Shown one piece after another: positions 54,864 to 64,000 of a DNA stretch of 64,000 nt. Source of the stretch: Corylus avellana (Eukaryota > Streptophyta > Magnoliopsida > Fagales > Betulaceae); NCBI RefSeq assembly GCF_901000735.1, contig NC_081542.1:20413093-20477092 (forward strand). The letters are read 5' to 3'. The position numbers and the translations under genes are program-made. Within the stretch, counting starts at the first letter, position 1; the number at the start of each line of letters is the position of its first letter. The notes below the pieces were generated by a model. It searched no databases. It was not told where the DNA came from and saw only the letters and a list, made by a program, of their open reading frames with translations.

Positions 54864-55736
54864 TGAAAAACGCTATGCCGACTCCAAAAACTTGTTTATC
54901 ACAATTTATGCGGAATTAATATTATGAAGCAATAAACAATTCAATCACCCAAAATATATAAAGCAATAAAGAGGCAGACACAGATATTTTGGTTACGAAG
55001 AGGAAACCTTTTAGAAACCGATCTAAAAGTAAAACTTCTCCGGGGCAGCCAAACCCAGGAAATCATTATCAAAAGATTATCCAGAGATTACAGACACTAG
55101 GAACACTTACAACCCTTTGCAAGACCTTGGCTCTGTAAGATCGACAAGCCTACAACTCGTCTCCTTGCTCACAATCTTCTTCAACGTGATTCTCCTTTAC
55201 CGGACCCTTCCGATAGACTTTTCAACCGTAGATTTATCAAAGGAATAACTAAAACTCTAAGAGATTTAATTTAACGCTCACCACATATGATCTCTCTTAG
55301 CACAGCCTCCGACGAACTCTCTAGGGGTGAAAATTCATACTTCTCTCTTCTATAATGATGTATATATACCCCCGACAAAACCCTAGACCTAACCCACTTA
55401 AAATCATGTTTTTGGGCCTAAAACTTACGGGGTGTCTAGACATGTTAATGGGCGGTCCGGACACGGCTTTGCGGAGCAAGATTTTAGTTTCTGGAAATGA
55501 GGTCCGGACCCGGGGAATTGCGGTCCGGACCCGGACTGTCCAGTCTTGATCAACAGCTCCGATCGATGGGCGTTTGTGGTCCGATTAAGCTGAAATTTTG
55601 CAGGGACGTTCACAACACATGAATCTACATTATGAACGGTAGAGATTGAATTCTGAGCATTCTATGTCAGTGTTTGAGCCCGTGAACAGTAGCATCTGCA
55701 TTTTAGAACTGAATTAAGCCAACATAAGAACTAACA
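54864..55736 (-). repeat. 5' LTR of the gag-only element
   Basis: 873 bp. A TATA-like run on the minus strand lies near 55376-55360 (GGGGGTATATATACATC). Three GGTCCGGAC motifs or derivatives lie at 55430-55535. Confidence 0.95.
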
Positions 55737-56553
55737 CTCTGGAAACAGCTTCCACCATACTTGGTTCAGAATATGCTGCTGCTGCTGATGCTTCAGTACT
55801 AGACATTTCTGCAACCCCAGAAACTCTATTACTATTCAATTGGAGAAGAAGCACTATGTAATATTCCAATTTTAGAACGAGGATGGAGGTCAGCTTACAA
55901 CAGGAGCCGACATGTTTGAACTATCGGGCTACCAAAACGCCTTTTTCAGTGCGTAAATCCCAATTAAGGACGCCGATCCTTCTTGGCAAGTTGCTGTTTA
56001 GTCAGATTTTTTTTCTTTTTCTTTTTCATATTTTTTAATGGTCAAAATTTAATTTTTTTTTACGCAATTAAACATCATTTTTTTTACGCAATTAAAAGTC
56101 TTCTACAATAATTTCTTGTGCGAAACCGAGCTCGAGCTCGGTTCTTGAACGAGCCGAGCCCCTTAACTGGTACTCGGCTCGGCCGGCTCGCCAGACCTTT
56201 GCATGGCCGGCCGGGGTGGTATTCACCGTTTTCGGCTTTTTAGAGGTTCTCTGACCTGCCACCGTAGCTGTGGTGATGGTGCTAACGCACTGCACCATTT
56301 CCTGGCCCGACCCATTTCGCTTTTTCTGCAAAAATCATAAAGAAAATGAACTATAAAGTAAAACCTATACAGATTAAAAGCTCTGCTTTTATTTGCCAAA
56401 CAAGCTTAAAAACAGAGTACATACAGTTGCAGCACAGTCCACATCAAGATCCACGGCAACTTCACCATCGCCATCATCATCTGCCAGCAAAAGCTGAGAG
56501 AAACTGGTTGCCCCTCTGAGATGGTCATCCCCAAATCCCTCATTCTCCGCCAT
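55737..56553 (-). pseudogene. Fragment of an unrecognised host gene cut by the LTR element
   Basis: On the minus strand an ATG at 56553 opens a 43-codon exon (56553-56425) reading MAENEGFGDDHLRGATSFSQ, then an Asp-rich stretch ending at a GT donor. After an AG acceptor a second exon could start at 56335 (KKRNGSGQEMVQCVSTITTA, GQRTSKKPK) and runs open to a stop near 56092. A third exon-like piece after GTTGCAG at about 55805 reads EMSSTEASAAAAYSEPSMVE and runs straight into the LTR at 55736. Phases of the first two pieces agree. I recognise no domain. The low-complexity, acidic and basic patches would suit a transcription regulator, but that is a guess. If real, the gene is truncated by the retrotransposon. 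Confidence 0.4.
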
Positions 56554-57274
56554 CAGAAACCCTTAAATCAATCTTCCACCCATCAAAAAAAAAAAAAAAA
56601 CCCAAGTGTACAAAAATCAGGACTTTAATCTCCTCTTGACCAATGGCATGCAGTGATGGTGAGCAACCGAGACAGAGAGACGGCGGGAGACGAGTGAGAC
56701 AGACGATTGGCAACCGAGACAAGAGACCGGCAGCGGCGAGAGAGCAGGCGGCAGGGTCTGCAGGGATGAGCGTGAGAGACGACCGAGTGAGACAGAGACG
56801 ATCGGCAACAGGGAGAGAGCAAGCGGCGGCGAGAATGATGGCTGCGTGAGTCTTGAGAGAACTGATGATTAAGTTTAGGGTTAGATGAACATGAAAGTAT
56901 ATACCATTTCCAAACACTCAATTTCATCAACTCAAAATTTAATGTCTGGGCAGCTAATATTTTATAAATCATTAAATTTAAAAAATTAAAGGCTACGATT
57001 TCATAAGATAAGATTTTTCTATTTTTAGTAATTGAAGCCTTTGGAGGTCTCAATCCTACTAGCCTCAGGTCCAGCTGTTTCCAAAAAGAAACACCTTTAT
57101 AGTGATCAAACGGCGTCTTCTACAATGTCAAAAGTGCTGACGTCATAGTGGAAATCTGGAACGTCTTGGCCTCTTTTAGAAGATAATAATTTGTTTAATT
57201 AATGTTGGATCAAAATATTCCACTACTTTAGAATATACTTGAAGAAAAGTGGGAATGGGCTAATTAATTGTTAA
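56554..57274. other. Unassigned; purine-rich GAGAC stretch
   Basis: 56640-56850 is rich in GAGAC, GGCGGCGAGA and AGAGAGACG repeats on the plus strand. On the minus strand this CT-rich tract lies upstream of the ATG at 56553 and could be its leader. The long minus-strand frames across it are Ser/Arg/Leu-rich repeats without domain signs. Confidence 0.4.
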
Positions 57275-57560
57275 GATAAAGTGGACTTAACTCCTTCAAA
57301 TTATCATGATAATTTACTCTTAAAACTAATAATTAAGAAATTACTCCTATAGAATTTTTAGTAAGACAAAAATATTCTTAAAAATTTGAAAAAAAAAAAT
57401 TAAAAATTAAAAATTAATATTTTTATTTTTGTTTTAGTAAGGGCAATTTCTTTATTTTTTTATTTTTTAAATTTGGAGTACATTGTCATTAATGTTTTGG
57501 TAGTTTGGAAGGTAAACTGTCGCAATTGATAATTTGAGGGGGTTAAATGGACTTTACCCT
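57275..57560. mobile_element. Mutator-type MITE, 286 bp
   Basis: Inverted ends: left GATAAAGTGGACTTAACTCC and a TTCAAATTATCA tract; right inverted AGGGTAAAGTCCATTTAACC and CCCTCAAATTATCA. Nine-base duplication AATTGTTAA (57266-57274) and AATTGTTAT (57561-57569) match in eight positions. AT-rich interior, no coding. Confidence 0.8.
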
Positions 57561-57711
57561 AATTGTTATTTTATATTTTAATCTAATGAACTTCAACAAT
57601 AATAATAGTCCTTTTTATATTGTTCATAGGGTAATGCTAGCCTGCTAGGGACCAAACATACTGGTATATATATGAATAATCTTAATTAATTAATGTGTGA
57701 TTTTTTTTTAG

Positions 57712-59653
57712 GAGGGACATTTGCATTGTACTACAAGCTATATTCCCGATATGCGAAGGTGGGTTTGATCCCAAGTCAGCAAGCAGAGGACCAGGAGGTC
57801 TCGAATTTCCAGCTCGAGTTGCCGAATAGCTGTTCGAAGAGGGCATCACGGCTCAAGTCTAAGCTCGAAAATAGCCAGTTCACCAAGTTCTTCCTTTTGT
57901 TCGCCACCATGCTTGGTACTTCCATGGTCATTGGCGACGGCATCCTCACCCCTAGCTTGCATCTCCCGTTTGTTTGTCTTTTAACTTATACTATTCTTTA
58001 TAATAATTCTAGAAAGATACATTGAGGTGAAACAGTGTGGTTCGATCTATTCGGACTCTTAAAATATGACTTAAGTTATAATTTTAAATGCCATAAAAAA
58101 GTCTTCATTTATTTCATTGAACACTAATTGATTTTCAAATGATATGGTCAAAGATAGATAAAAAAAAAAAAAAAAAAAAAAAATGTGAGTTTGTAACTTA
58201 TTTATCATTGATAATAATGTACTTAAATTTTAAGATACTTAAAATAATACTTTGTCAAAACGAAATACTAATTAAGATAGTGGAGTTGAACAATAAATTT
58301 TTTGATTATTTTTATTGTTAAGGAATCCCATATTGATTAGATATATAATTTTTCTCCTGAGTTAGGTGCCACTTTGTCAGCATGCATCAATGACAAGATT
58401 TTTTTTTTCTTCAATCTGCAAGAGTTGCGTCTCTTACTGTTTTATTGATCTTCTCCGTTGAGCTTTGGCTTATTTAATTTCCTGTCACAATTGATGGAAG
58501 TTTTGTCAGCGGTGGGAGGGATCAAGCAAGCTACGTCTGCAATGACGGACAGTAAGTCCCATCTGAAACACCAGACATTTTTTCGGGGTCCCATTTTTCT
58601 TTATTAATTTCCTAATAATGTATGCCCATTTTGACTACTAAAATGCATGGCGACAAAGTTTAAGAATAAACACTTTATTATTTTGACACATCAAACACTT
58701 TTGTACGTGGGGCAAAACAAAGTTTAAGAATAAAATTAATTAAGATGCTTTAGTGTTAATTAACAAATTATATATTCATAATACATCTTCTTTGTATACA
58801 GACATACTTCTCATTATCTCCAATGTTCTTGTCGTTGGCACTGTGGAGCTTCTGTATTTAAGCTCGGTCCTCTACAAATTCGACCAAGGAGGATATCTTC
58901 CACTAGCCTTCGCCGCAGCTGTAACGACTATTGTGTATGTTTGGAATGATGTGTACAGAAGAAAGTATTACTTCGAGCTTGATCACAAAATCTCTCCGGA
59001 TAAGCTCAAGGAGGTTGTCACCGGAGCAAACTTTAGTCAAATTCCTGGTCTTACAATGTTCTATTCTGAGCTTGTTCAGGGAATCCAGCCGATTTTCAAG
59101 CGCTATGTTGAAAATGTGCCGGCATTTGCACTCGGTTCTTGTTTTTGTTTCCATCAAGTCATTGCCGATCGGCAAAGTTTCTGTGGAAGAGCGTTTCCTC
59201 ATCCGTCGAGTGGAGCCTAAAGATCTCAATTTGTTTCGCTGTGTTGTGAGATATGGATACATGGATGTGCACAATGAGCAGGACCCTTTTGAGGTCTTGT
59301 TGATTGAGACATTGAAGGAGTTTATTGCATATGATTTTTGGTTTTCTCAAAGAACGCTCAACAATGATGAAAATAATGGGAACAATGGTGCGGTGGTTTA
59401 TGGAGCGAATGATGAAAAGAAAAGACACAAGGGAGATTGAGGTTGTGGAAAAAGCATGTCGTGCTGGGGTTGTTCATTTGATTGGTGAGAATGAAGTGGT
59501 CGCGGGGAAAGCGGCTGGTATATATAGGAAAGAGAATTTTGATAGATTATGCTTACAATTTCTTGAGGAGAAATTTGAGACAGGCTGAGAAAGTATTTGA
59601 TATTCCTCGATCACAAACGCATGCTGAAAGTGGGCATGACTTATGAACTCTAG
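57712..59653 (+). pseudogene. HAK/KUP/KT potassium transporter, broken and internally deleted
   Basis: Functional members are 12-13-helix plasma-membrane K+ transporters of about 780 residues. Three exon-like pieces remain. Piece 1 (57712-about 57957, after TTTTTTTTAG) reads GGTFALYYKLYSRYAKVGLI to LLFATMLGTSMVIGDGILTP. Piece 2 (58501-58551) reads LSAVGGIKQATSAMTD between AG and GT. Piece 3 (from 58802 after TACAG) starts in the last helices (SNVLVVGTVELLYLSSVLYK, FDQGGYLPLAF, YVWNDVYRRKYYFELDHKIS). It continues through the cytoplasmic C-domain and ends HKRMLKVGMTYEL at 59653. The exons for most of the membrane core between SAMTD and the last helices are missing, as is the N-terminus (GVVYGDLGTSPLYV region). 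Piece 3 has at least four frameshifts, near 59128, 59390-59440, 59518 and 59612. It resembles the HAK5-type cluster by eye only. Confidence 0.92.
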
Positions 59654-60719
59654 AAACTGTGTGAATTGAAGAAGAAGCTAAGAATACACATTTAGATGAC
59701 ATAATTCACATGTATTATCTTATTTCCTTTTGCTAATTGATATATAGAGAGTATACGCGATGAAAGAATTAATTAAAATACTTTTTTTTTTTTCTTCATA
59801 TATATGTTCAAGAAGACCATACATATATAGTTTGTGAATTAAAGTAATTAAAGTCATATATAAAGGGAAAGATTCAGAAAGAAAAGTACCTTGGCCCCCC
59901 ATCCTCTGCCAAATTCAATTATTATGAACCACTAGAGGTTGCAGTCTTGCAGATGCATGCATTGAACCAATTTTACTCAGTACCAAAAAATAAAAAATAC
60001 AAAAGTCAGGTTCATTTGATTTTTCTAGTGAAGAAAAAACATGGACTCATATAGGCAACTTGGCTTCCTCTTATTTGTGATCATTATGGGCATATTTACA
60101 ACACGTGTTTGACATTAATGCCGTGGTAGGGTAGCTTGATTGGTCCCTAAGTTAACAAGCAGGAGGAAATTTCCTGCGATGCTGCGCGCGTGACCTTGAC
60201 TAACTCCCGCGCACTGACGTTGACTAGTACGTATGTAACGTATGGACATGAAAATAATGTTTAATTGCCTTTAAAAGAAAAAAAATAAATTGTAGAGGAC
60301 TTGTATGGACAGAATTTTCATTCAAATTGGGTTGAAAAAATTCATACAATCCAGTTTAGAGAAAAATTTTATCTTTTTGTATTTATTTTAAATATTTAGA
60401 TTTAATTTTATTCCCTTATTTTTTAAGAAAAACTTAAAATAAATTTGTACCCTTAAAAAAACTTTGTTATAAATTGATTTACAACACCTAAGCCAAATCT
60501 TGTCCTTCAATTCCCAGTAAGCTGTCGAAAAAAAATTTCTTATACTTCTTTTAATGGCACCTAAGTCAAATCCCACCCCTCGATAACTAGCAAATTGCAA
60601 CTTAAAATTAAATTTTGACTGTTCAATTTTATTTTATTATTATTTTTTTTATTTTTTATTTTTTATTTTTAAATCTCATCAAAATTATCCATTCTGTCAA
60701 TGACCAATAAACAATAACT
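59654..60719. other. Intergenic, AT-rich
   Basis: Downstream of the transporter pseudogene. No gene recognised. T- and A-rich runs occur near 59785, 60280 and 60640. Confidence 0.4.
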
Positions 60720-62710
60720 TGCCAAGTAGGATCGACGTCCCTTGGGGGGTGGCTGAAGCAACCACATGGCCTTTAGGGGTCGATCGGCCAGCCCCAAGGG
60801 CCAAATTATTACTATTATTATTATTTTATATGGCCCTTGGAGATGACCGATCCACCCCAAAGGGCCTTCGGCCACCCTCAACCAGGCCTTGGCGGTGGAT
60901 CGGCCATCCCCAAGGGCCAAATCAAATTTTTATTTATTTATTTATATTTTTTTAATTTGGCCTTTGGGGGTGGCAGAACCATCCCCAATAACCATTGGGA
61001 TGGCCTCGGCCACCACAGACTGGCCGATTTGGGGTGGCTGAAGCAACCCCCATGCGCAAAGTGGGTGGCAACCACCCTTTACTTTTTTTTTGTTTTTGTT
61101 TTTACTATTTTAAAAATATAAATAATATTTTATTATAATTTATATCAATGGAACAGATGTTTCATTTATGGCCTCCAGGATTTCTATAGAGAGATCTTGA
61201 CCATTAACTGAATATTCTTTAGTCTAAAATAGACCGAAGAGGATCCTATTCTGTGTTGGATCCATCTTGATCCTCTCCGGTCCATTTGGATTTTGGATAA
61301 GAGAGTATCCAATTGATGGTCAGGATCTCTCTAGGAGGCCATAAATCGGACATTTGTTCCATTAATACAAAGTAAGAAAATATTATATGTTTTTTAAAAA
61401 AGAATTAAAAATAAAATAAAAAAAATTTAAAAAAAATTAAGGGGTGACTGGCCACCCCAGTTGGGGCTAGGGGCGGCTTTGGCCACCCCAAACTGTTGAT
61501 TTGGGGTGGCCGAAGCCACCTCCACAAGCCTTGGGAGAGGCCGATCCACTCCTAAGGGTCATCACCCTAGACTGGCTCTTGGGGGTGGCTAAAGCCACCC
61601 CATGACCAAATCAATTTTTTTTTTTTGGTTGTTGGGGGTGGCCGAGCTGGGCTGGTTCGGCCAACCCCAAGGGCCATATATATATATATATTATTTGGCC
61701 CTTAGGGATGTCCGATCCACCTCCAAGGGCCATGCCACTCCCAAAGGCCAAATCTTTTTTTTTTTTTTTTTTTTTTTCTGTGCCCCTTAGGGGTGGCTGA
61801 ACCACCCCCATTGGGGTGGCTTCGCCCACCCTAGACTAGCTGGTTTGGGGTGGTTGAAGCCACTTCCATGCGCAAATTGGGTGGCCGGCCCCTTATTTCT
61901 TTTTTAATTTTTTTTATTATATTTTTTATTATTTTTAAAATATAAATAGTATTTCATTATAATTTATATTAATGGAATAGATGTCTCATTTATGGCCCCA
62001 TGATTTCTATAGAGAGATCTTGACCATTAACTAAATATTCATCAGTCCAAAATGGACTGGAGAGGATCATATTCCGTGTTGGATCCAGATCCTCATTAGT
62101 CCGTCCTCTCCGATCTATTTTGGACTGAAGAGTATCCAGTTGATGGTCAGGAGAGAGATCCTGGGGCCATAAATGGGATATTTGTCCCATTAATACAAAG
62201 TAATAAAATATTATATATATATTTTTTAAAAAGAATTAAAAATAAAATAATAAAAAAATAAGCAGGTCATAGCCACCTCCACTGGGGCCAGGCATGGCCA
62301 CCTGCAAACAAAACATTCAGCTACAGCCACCACGCGGCCACCATCCACCCCCCATACAACAATCTAGATCGCTTTGGAGGTAGTCAGCTGTTCTGCATGA
62401 CCAAATCATATATTTTTTTTGGTCCTTGCGGGTGGCCTGGACTTAACCCCACCAGCGGGCGTACACTTTCAATGGTGGCTATAAACCACCCCTTAATTTT
62501 TTTTGTATTATTTTTAAAACTTTTTATTAGTTTGTTTTTTTTTAATTATTTTTAAAATATATATAATTTTTATTTTTAATTTTTAATTTTTATTAATCGG
62601 ACAGATGTCCCATTTATGGCCTCAATATCTCTCTAAAGAAATGTTGACCGTTAATTGGATATCCTCTGGTCTAAAATGGATCGGAGAGGATCCTGTTCCG
62701 GGTTTTTGGG
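60720..62710. repeat. Composite repeat: GGTGGC-rich blocks alternating with palindromes
   Basis: GC-rich blocks built on GGGGTGGCCGAAGCCACCCC-like inverted motifs and CTTGGGGGTGGCTGAACC-like motifs lie at about 60722-60930, 60960-61080, 61440-61900 and 62260-62500. They alternate with AT-rich spacers and with a palindrome of about 230 bp. The palindrome occurs at 61143-61370 and 61966-62198 and as a single arm at 62591-62705. Its arms share ATGTYYCATTTATGGCC, GAGAGATCYTGACCATYAA and GGACYGGAGAGGATCC. No protein is encoded. It may be part of foldback or satellite-like transposon ends; the class is not established. Confidence 0.75.
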
Positions 62711-62879
62711 GATGTTGCACCTCGCTTTGACCCTTCCCGTTGGTTTTCTTAGAACCGTTCTTGATTTTTTTTAAACAATAGCTTTAGCTATTTCTTAAGT
62801 TTAGGGGATAAAATTAATTTTTATTTTTCTATCTAAATATATTTTACAATAATTTCTTTTATATTTTCTCAAACTATTA

Positions 62880-63215
62880 AAAAATTATTTATTTATAAAA
62901 TATAGGGAAACATATAATTTAACCCCCTAAACTACCAACCATTTTCATTTTAGCCGTCTAATGTCCAAAAAGTGATAAAGTAGCCCCCTAAACTATCAAA
63001 CAGTTACAATTTGACCACTCTGTTAATCATTACGATCAAATAGAATGAAAATTTTAAAACTACGTCGTTTTGGCAAGGTTAAGTTACTAAAATGCCATTT
63101 TGTAAAAAAAAAAATCAATTTAAAAAATGTCCCCCCAAAACGACATCTTTTTTAGGGAAAAAAAAAAATTTTAAAAAAAGAAAAAAGAAACATTGGTTTT
63201 GGGGTGGGCAACCAC
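62880..63215. other. Possible MITE fragment running into a gap
   Basis: GGGAAACATATAATTTAACCC and a following CCCTAAACTACCA tract resemble the inverted ends of the Mutator-type MITEs at 34372 and 57275. GTAGCCCCCTAAACTATCAA repeats the theme at 62981. The right part is lost in the gap 63216-63315. Confidence 0.35.
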
Positions 63216-63315
63216 NNNNNNNNNNNNNNNNNNNNNNNNNNNNNNNNNNNNNNNNNNNNNNNNNNNNNNNNNNNNNNNNNNNNNNNNNNNNNNNNNNNNN
63301 NNNNNNNNNNNNNNN

Positions 63316-64000
63316 AAATAAAAAAATAAAATTGATGCCCAATAGCGTCCACTAAAAGTGGACGCTAATACTTAAGTATTAGGGTCGACTTTGAAAGTCG
63401 TCTCTATTAGTTAAGTATTAGGGTCGACTTTGTGGACGCTAAAGAGTAGGTAGAAAAATAAATAAAAAAATAAAATTGATGCCCAATAGCGTCCACTAAA
63501 AGTGGACGCTGAAGACTCATTATTAGCGTCCACTTTGGTGGACAATAAAGCTCTTCTAAAAAATTTAAAAAAAAAAAAAAAGAATAAAATTAAACTACAA
63601 GCTCAATAACGTCCACTAAAGCTTTTTGAAAAGTAATGTATAACATAGATGAACTTATAACATAAATTGAAACTAAGTCTCTAAATACTTAATTATTGTA
63701 TTAGTATGTATTTGTGTATTTATATCATATTATATATGTATAATTTGTTATTATATAATCACATGATTTAATAATCAGTTGATCATGTCATATAATCATA
63801 TAAATTATAGTGATAATACATTATACTTAAATATTATGAAACTTAATTCATGAAGAATAGGACAAAGTTTTCTAAAAAAAAAAAAACATTATTAGATCAA
63901 GTTCATATGTATTATCATTCTAATTACACTAGAGCATACTTAATTAACTAATTAACTATGATCTAATGTAATTAGAATGATAATACACATCATCATGTCA
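63316..64000. mobile_element. Second CACTA copy, same family, inverted and cut by the window edge
   Basis: 63340-63630 carries the TAGCGTCCACTAAAAGTGG palindromes and the TTTGTGGACGCTAAAGAGTA tract of the CACTA right end. 63610-64000 is the inverse of about 24350-24740, including the 70-bp palindrome (63913-63982). Its CACTACAAGAA terminus should lie within the gap 63216-63315. Whether it also carries the captured gene fragments is beyond the window. Confidence 0.88.

Larger units (their letters stand above)
51298..55736 (-). mobile_element. Gag-only LTR retrotransposon (copia type), TR-GAG-like
   Basis: Two LTRs, 51298-52167 (870 bp) and 54864-55736 (873 bp), open TGAAAAACGCTATGCC and close AGAACTAACA on the plus strand. 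Transcription is on the minus strand: after the right-hand (5') LTR comes TGGTATCAGAGC (54861-54850), then gag (54793-53813). The interior ends at a purine tract AAAGGAGGAGTT beside the left (3') LTR. No protease, integrase, reverse transcriptase or RNase H is present in the 2.7-kb interior. I count by eye some 35-40 differences between the LTRs (about 4%). Flanking bases (TTTTT left, CTCTG right) do not match, so the target duplication is lost or the element recombined. Elements with intact LTRs and only a gag gene are described in plants as TR-GAG. Confidence 0.92.

Noticed and set aside
56540..57053. Ser/Arg/Leu-rich minus-strand frames
   Set aside because: They cross a GAGAC-rich low-complexity stretch and have no domain, no splice logic and no homologue I recognise.
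58903..59428. Minus-strand frames over the transporter remnant
   Set aside because: The plus strand carries unmistakable HAK/KUP sequence in three frames, so the antisense frames are incidental.

Overview
This window looks like repeat-dominated nuclear DNA from a eudicot plant. The evidence is plant LTR retrotransposons with initiator-Met or Asp tRNA primer sites, a CACTA transposon, spliced plant genes (ankyrin-PGG, HAK/KUP transporter, GRF zinc finger) and no bacterial gene organisation. Six runs of exactly 100 N (197-296, 8444-8543, 10061-10160, 38684-38783, 44692-44791, 63216-63315) are scaffold gaps. I do not assign a species.

Left part (1-13.1 kb) is a chain of LTR-element remains. It holds the 3' end of a Tat/Ogre-like Ty3/gypsy element with two tandem arrays in its 3' untranslated region and an LTR at 2814-3237. 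A minus-strand Ty1/copia element (3' LTR 3461-4371, pol up to about 8.2 kb) is split inside RNase H by a solo LTR (5404-6440, target duplication AAGGC). An Athila-like LTR (8544-9948) follows, then a plus-strand copia pol with its 3' LTR (10161-13066).

Centre left (13664-25617) is one 12-kb non-autonomous CACTA transposon with terminal CACTACAAGAA repeats and target duplication ATT. It carries pieces of three unrelated genes, all on the minus strand: phosphomannomutase, a DJ-1D-type protein, and two blocks of the 18S rRNA gene joined in swapped order. A 5.7-kb gag-only LTR retrotransposon (16066-21744, target duplication GACAC) is nested inside it. Another copy of the same CACTA family, inverted, runs off the right edge (63316-64000). 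This is the most interesting part of the window.

Middle (27.2-32.0 kb) holds the one clearly intact gene: a five-exon, 654-residue ankyrin-repeat/PGG membrane protein on the minus strand. It has an internal 27-residue duplication and transposon remains in its introns. From 33 to 40 kb is a duplicated, minisatellite-rich block. Two GRF-zinc-finger-associated gene pieces follow (40.8-43.7 kb), including an apparently intact three-exon gene for a 150-residue protein.

Right part: an AT-rich block ending in a Helitron-like 3' terminus (49294) carries a 1.9-kb solo LTR (45600-47505) and a truncated LINE. A complete LTR element at 51298-55736 encodes only a double-CCHC gag protein. A broken HAK/KUP potassium transporter lies at 57712-59653, then composite GC-rich/palindromic repeats (60.7-62.7 kb). 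Gene interplay is limited: apart from the ankyrin gene and the 150-residue gene, nearly all coding sequence here is transposon-derived or decayed.
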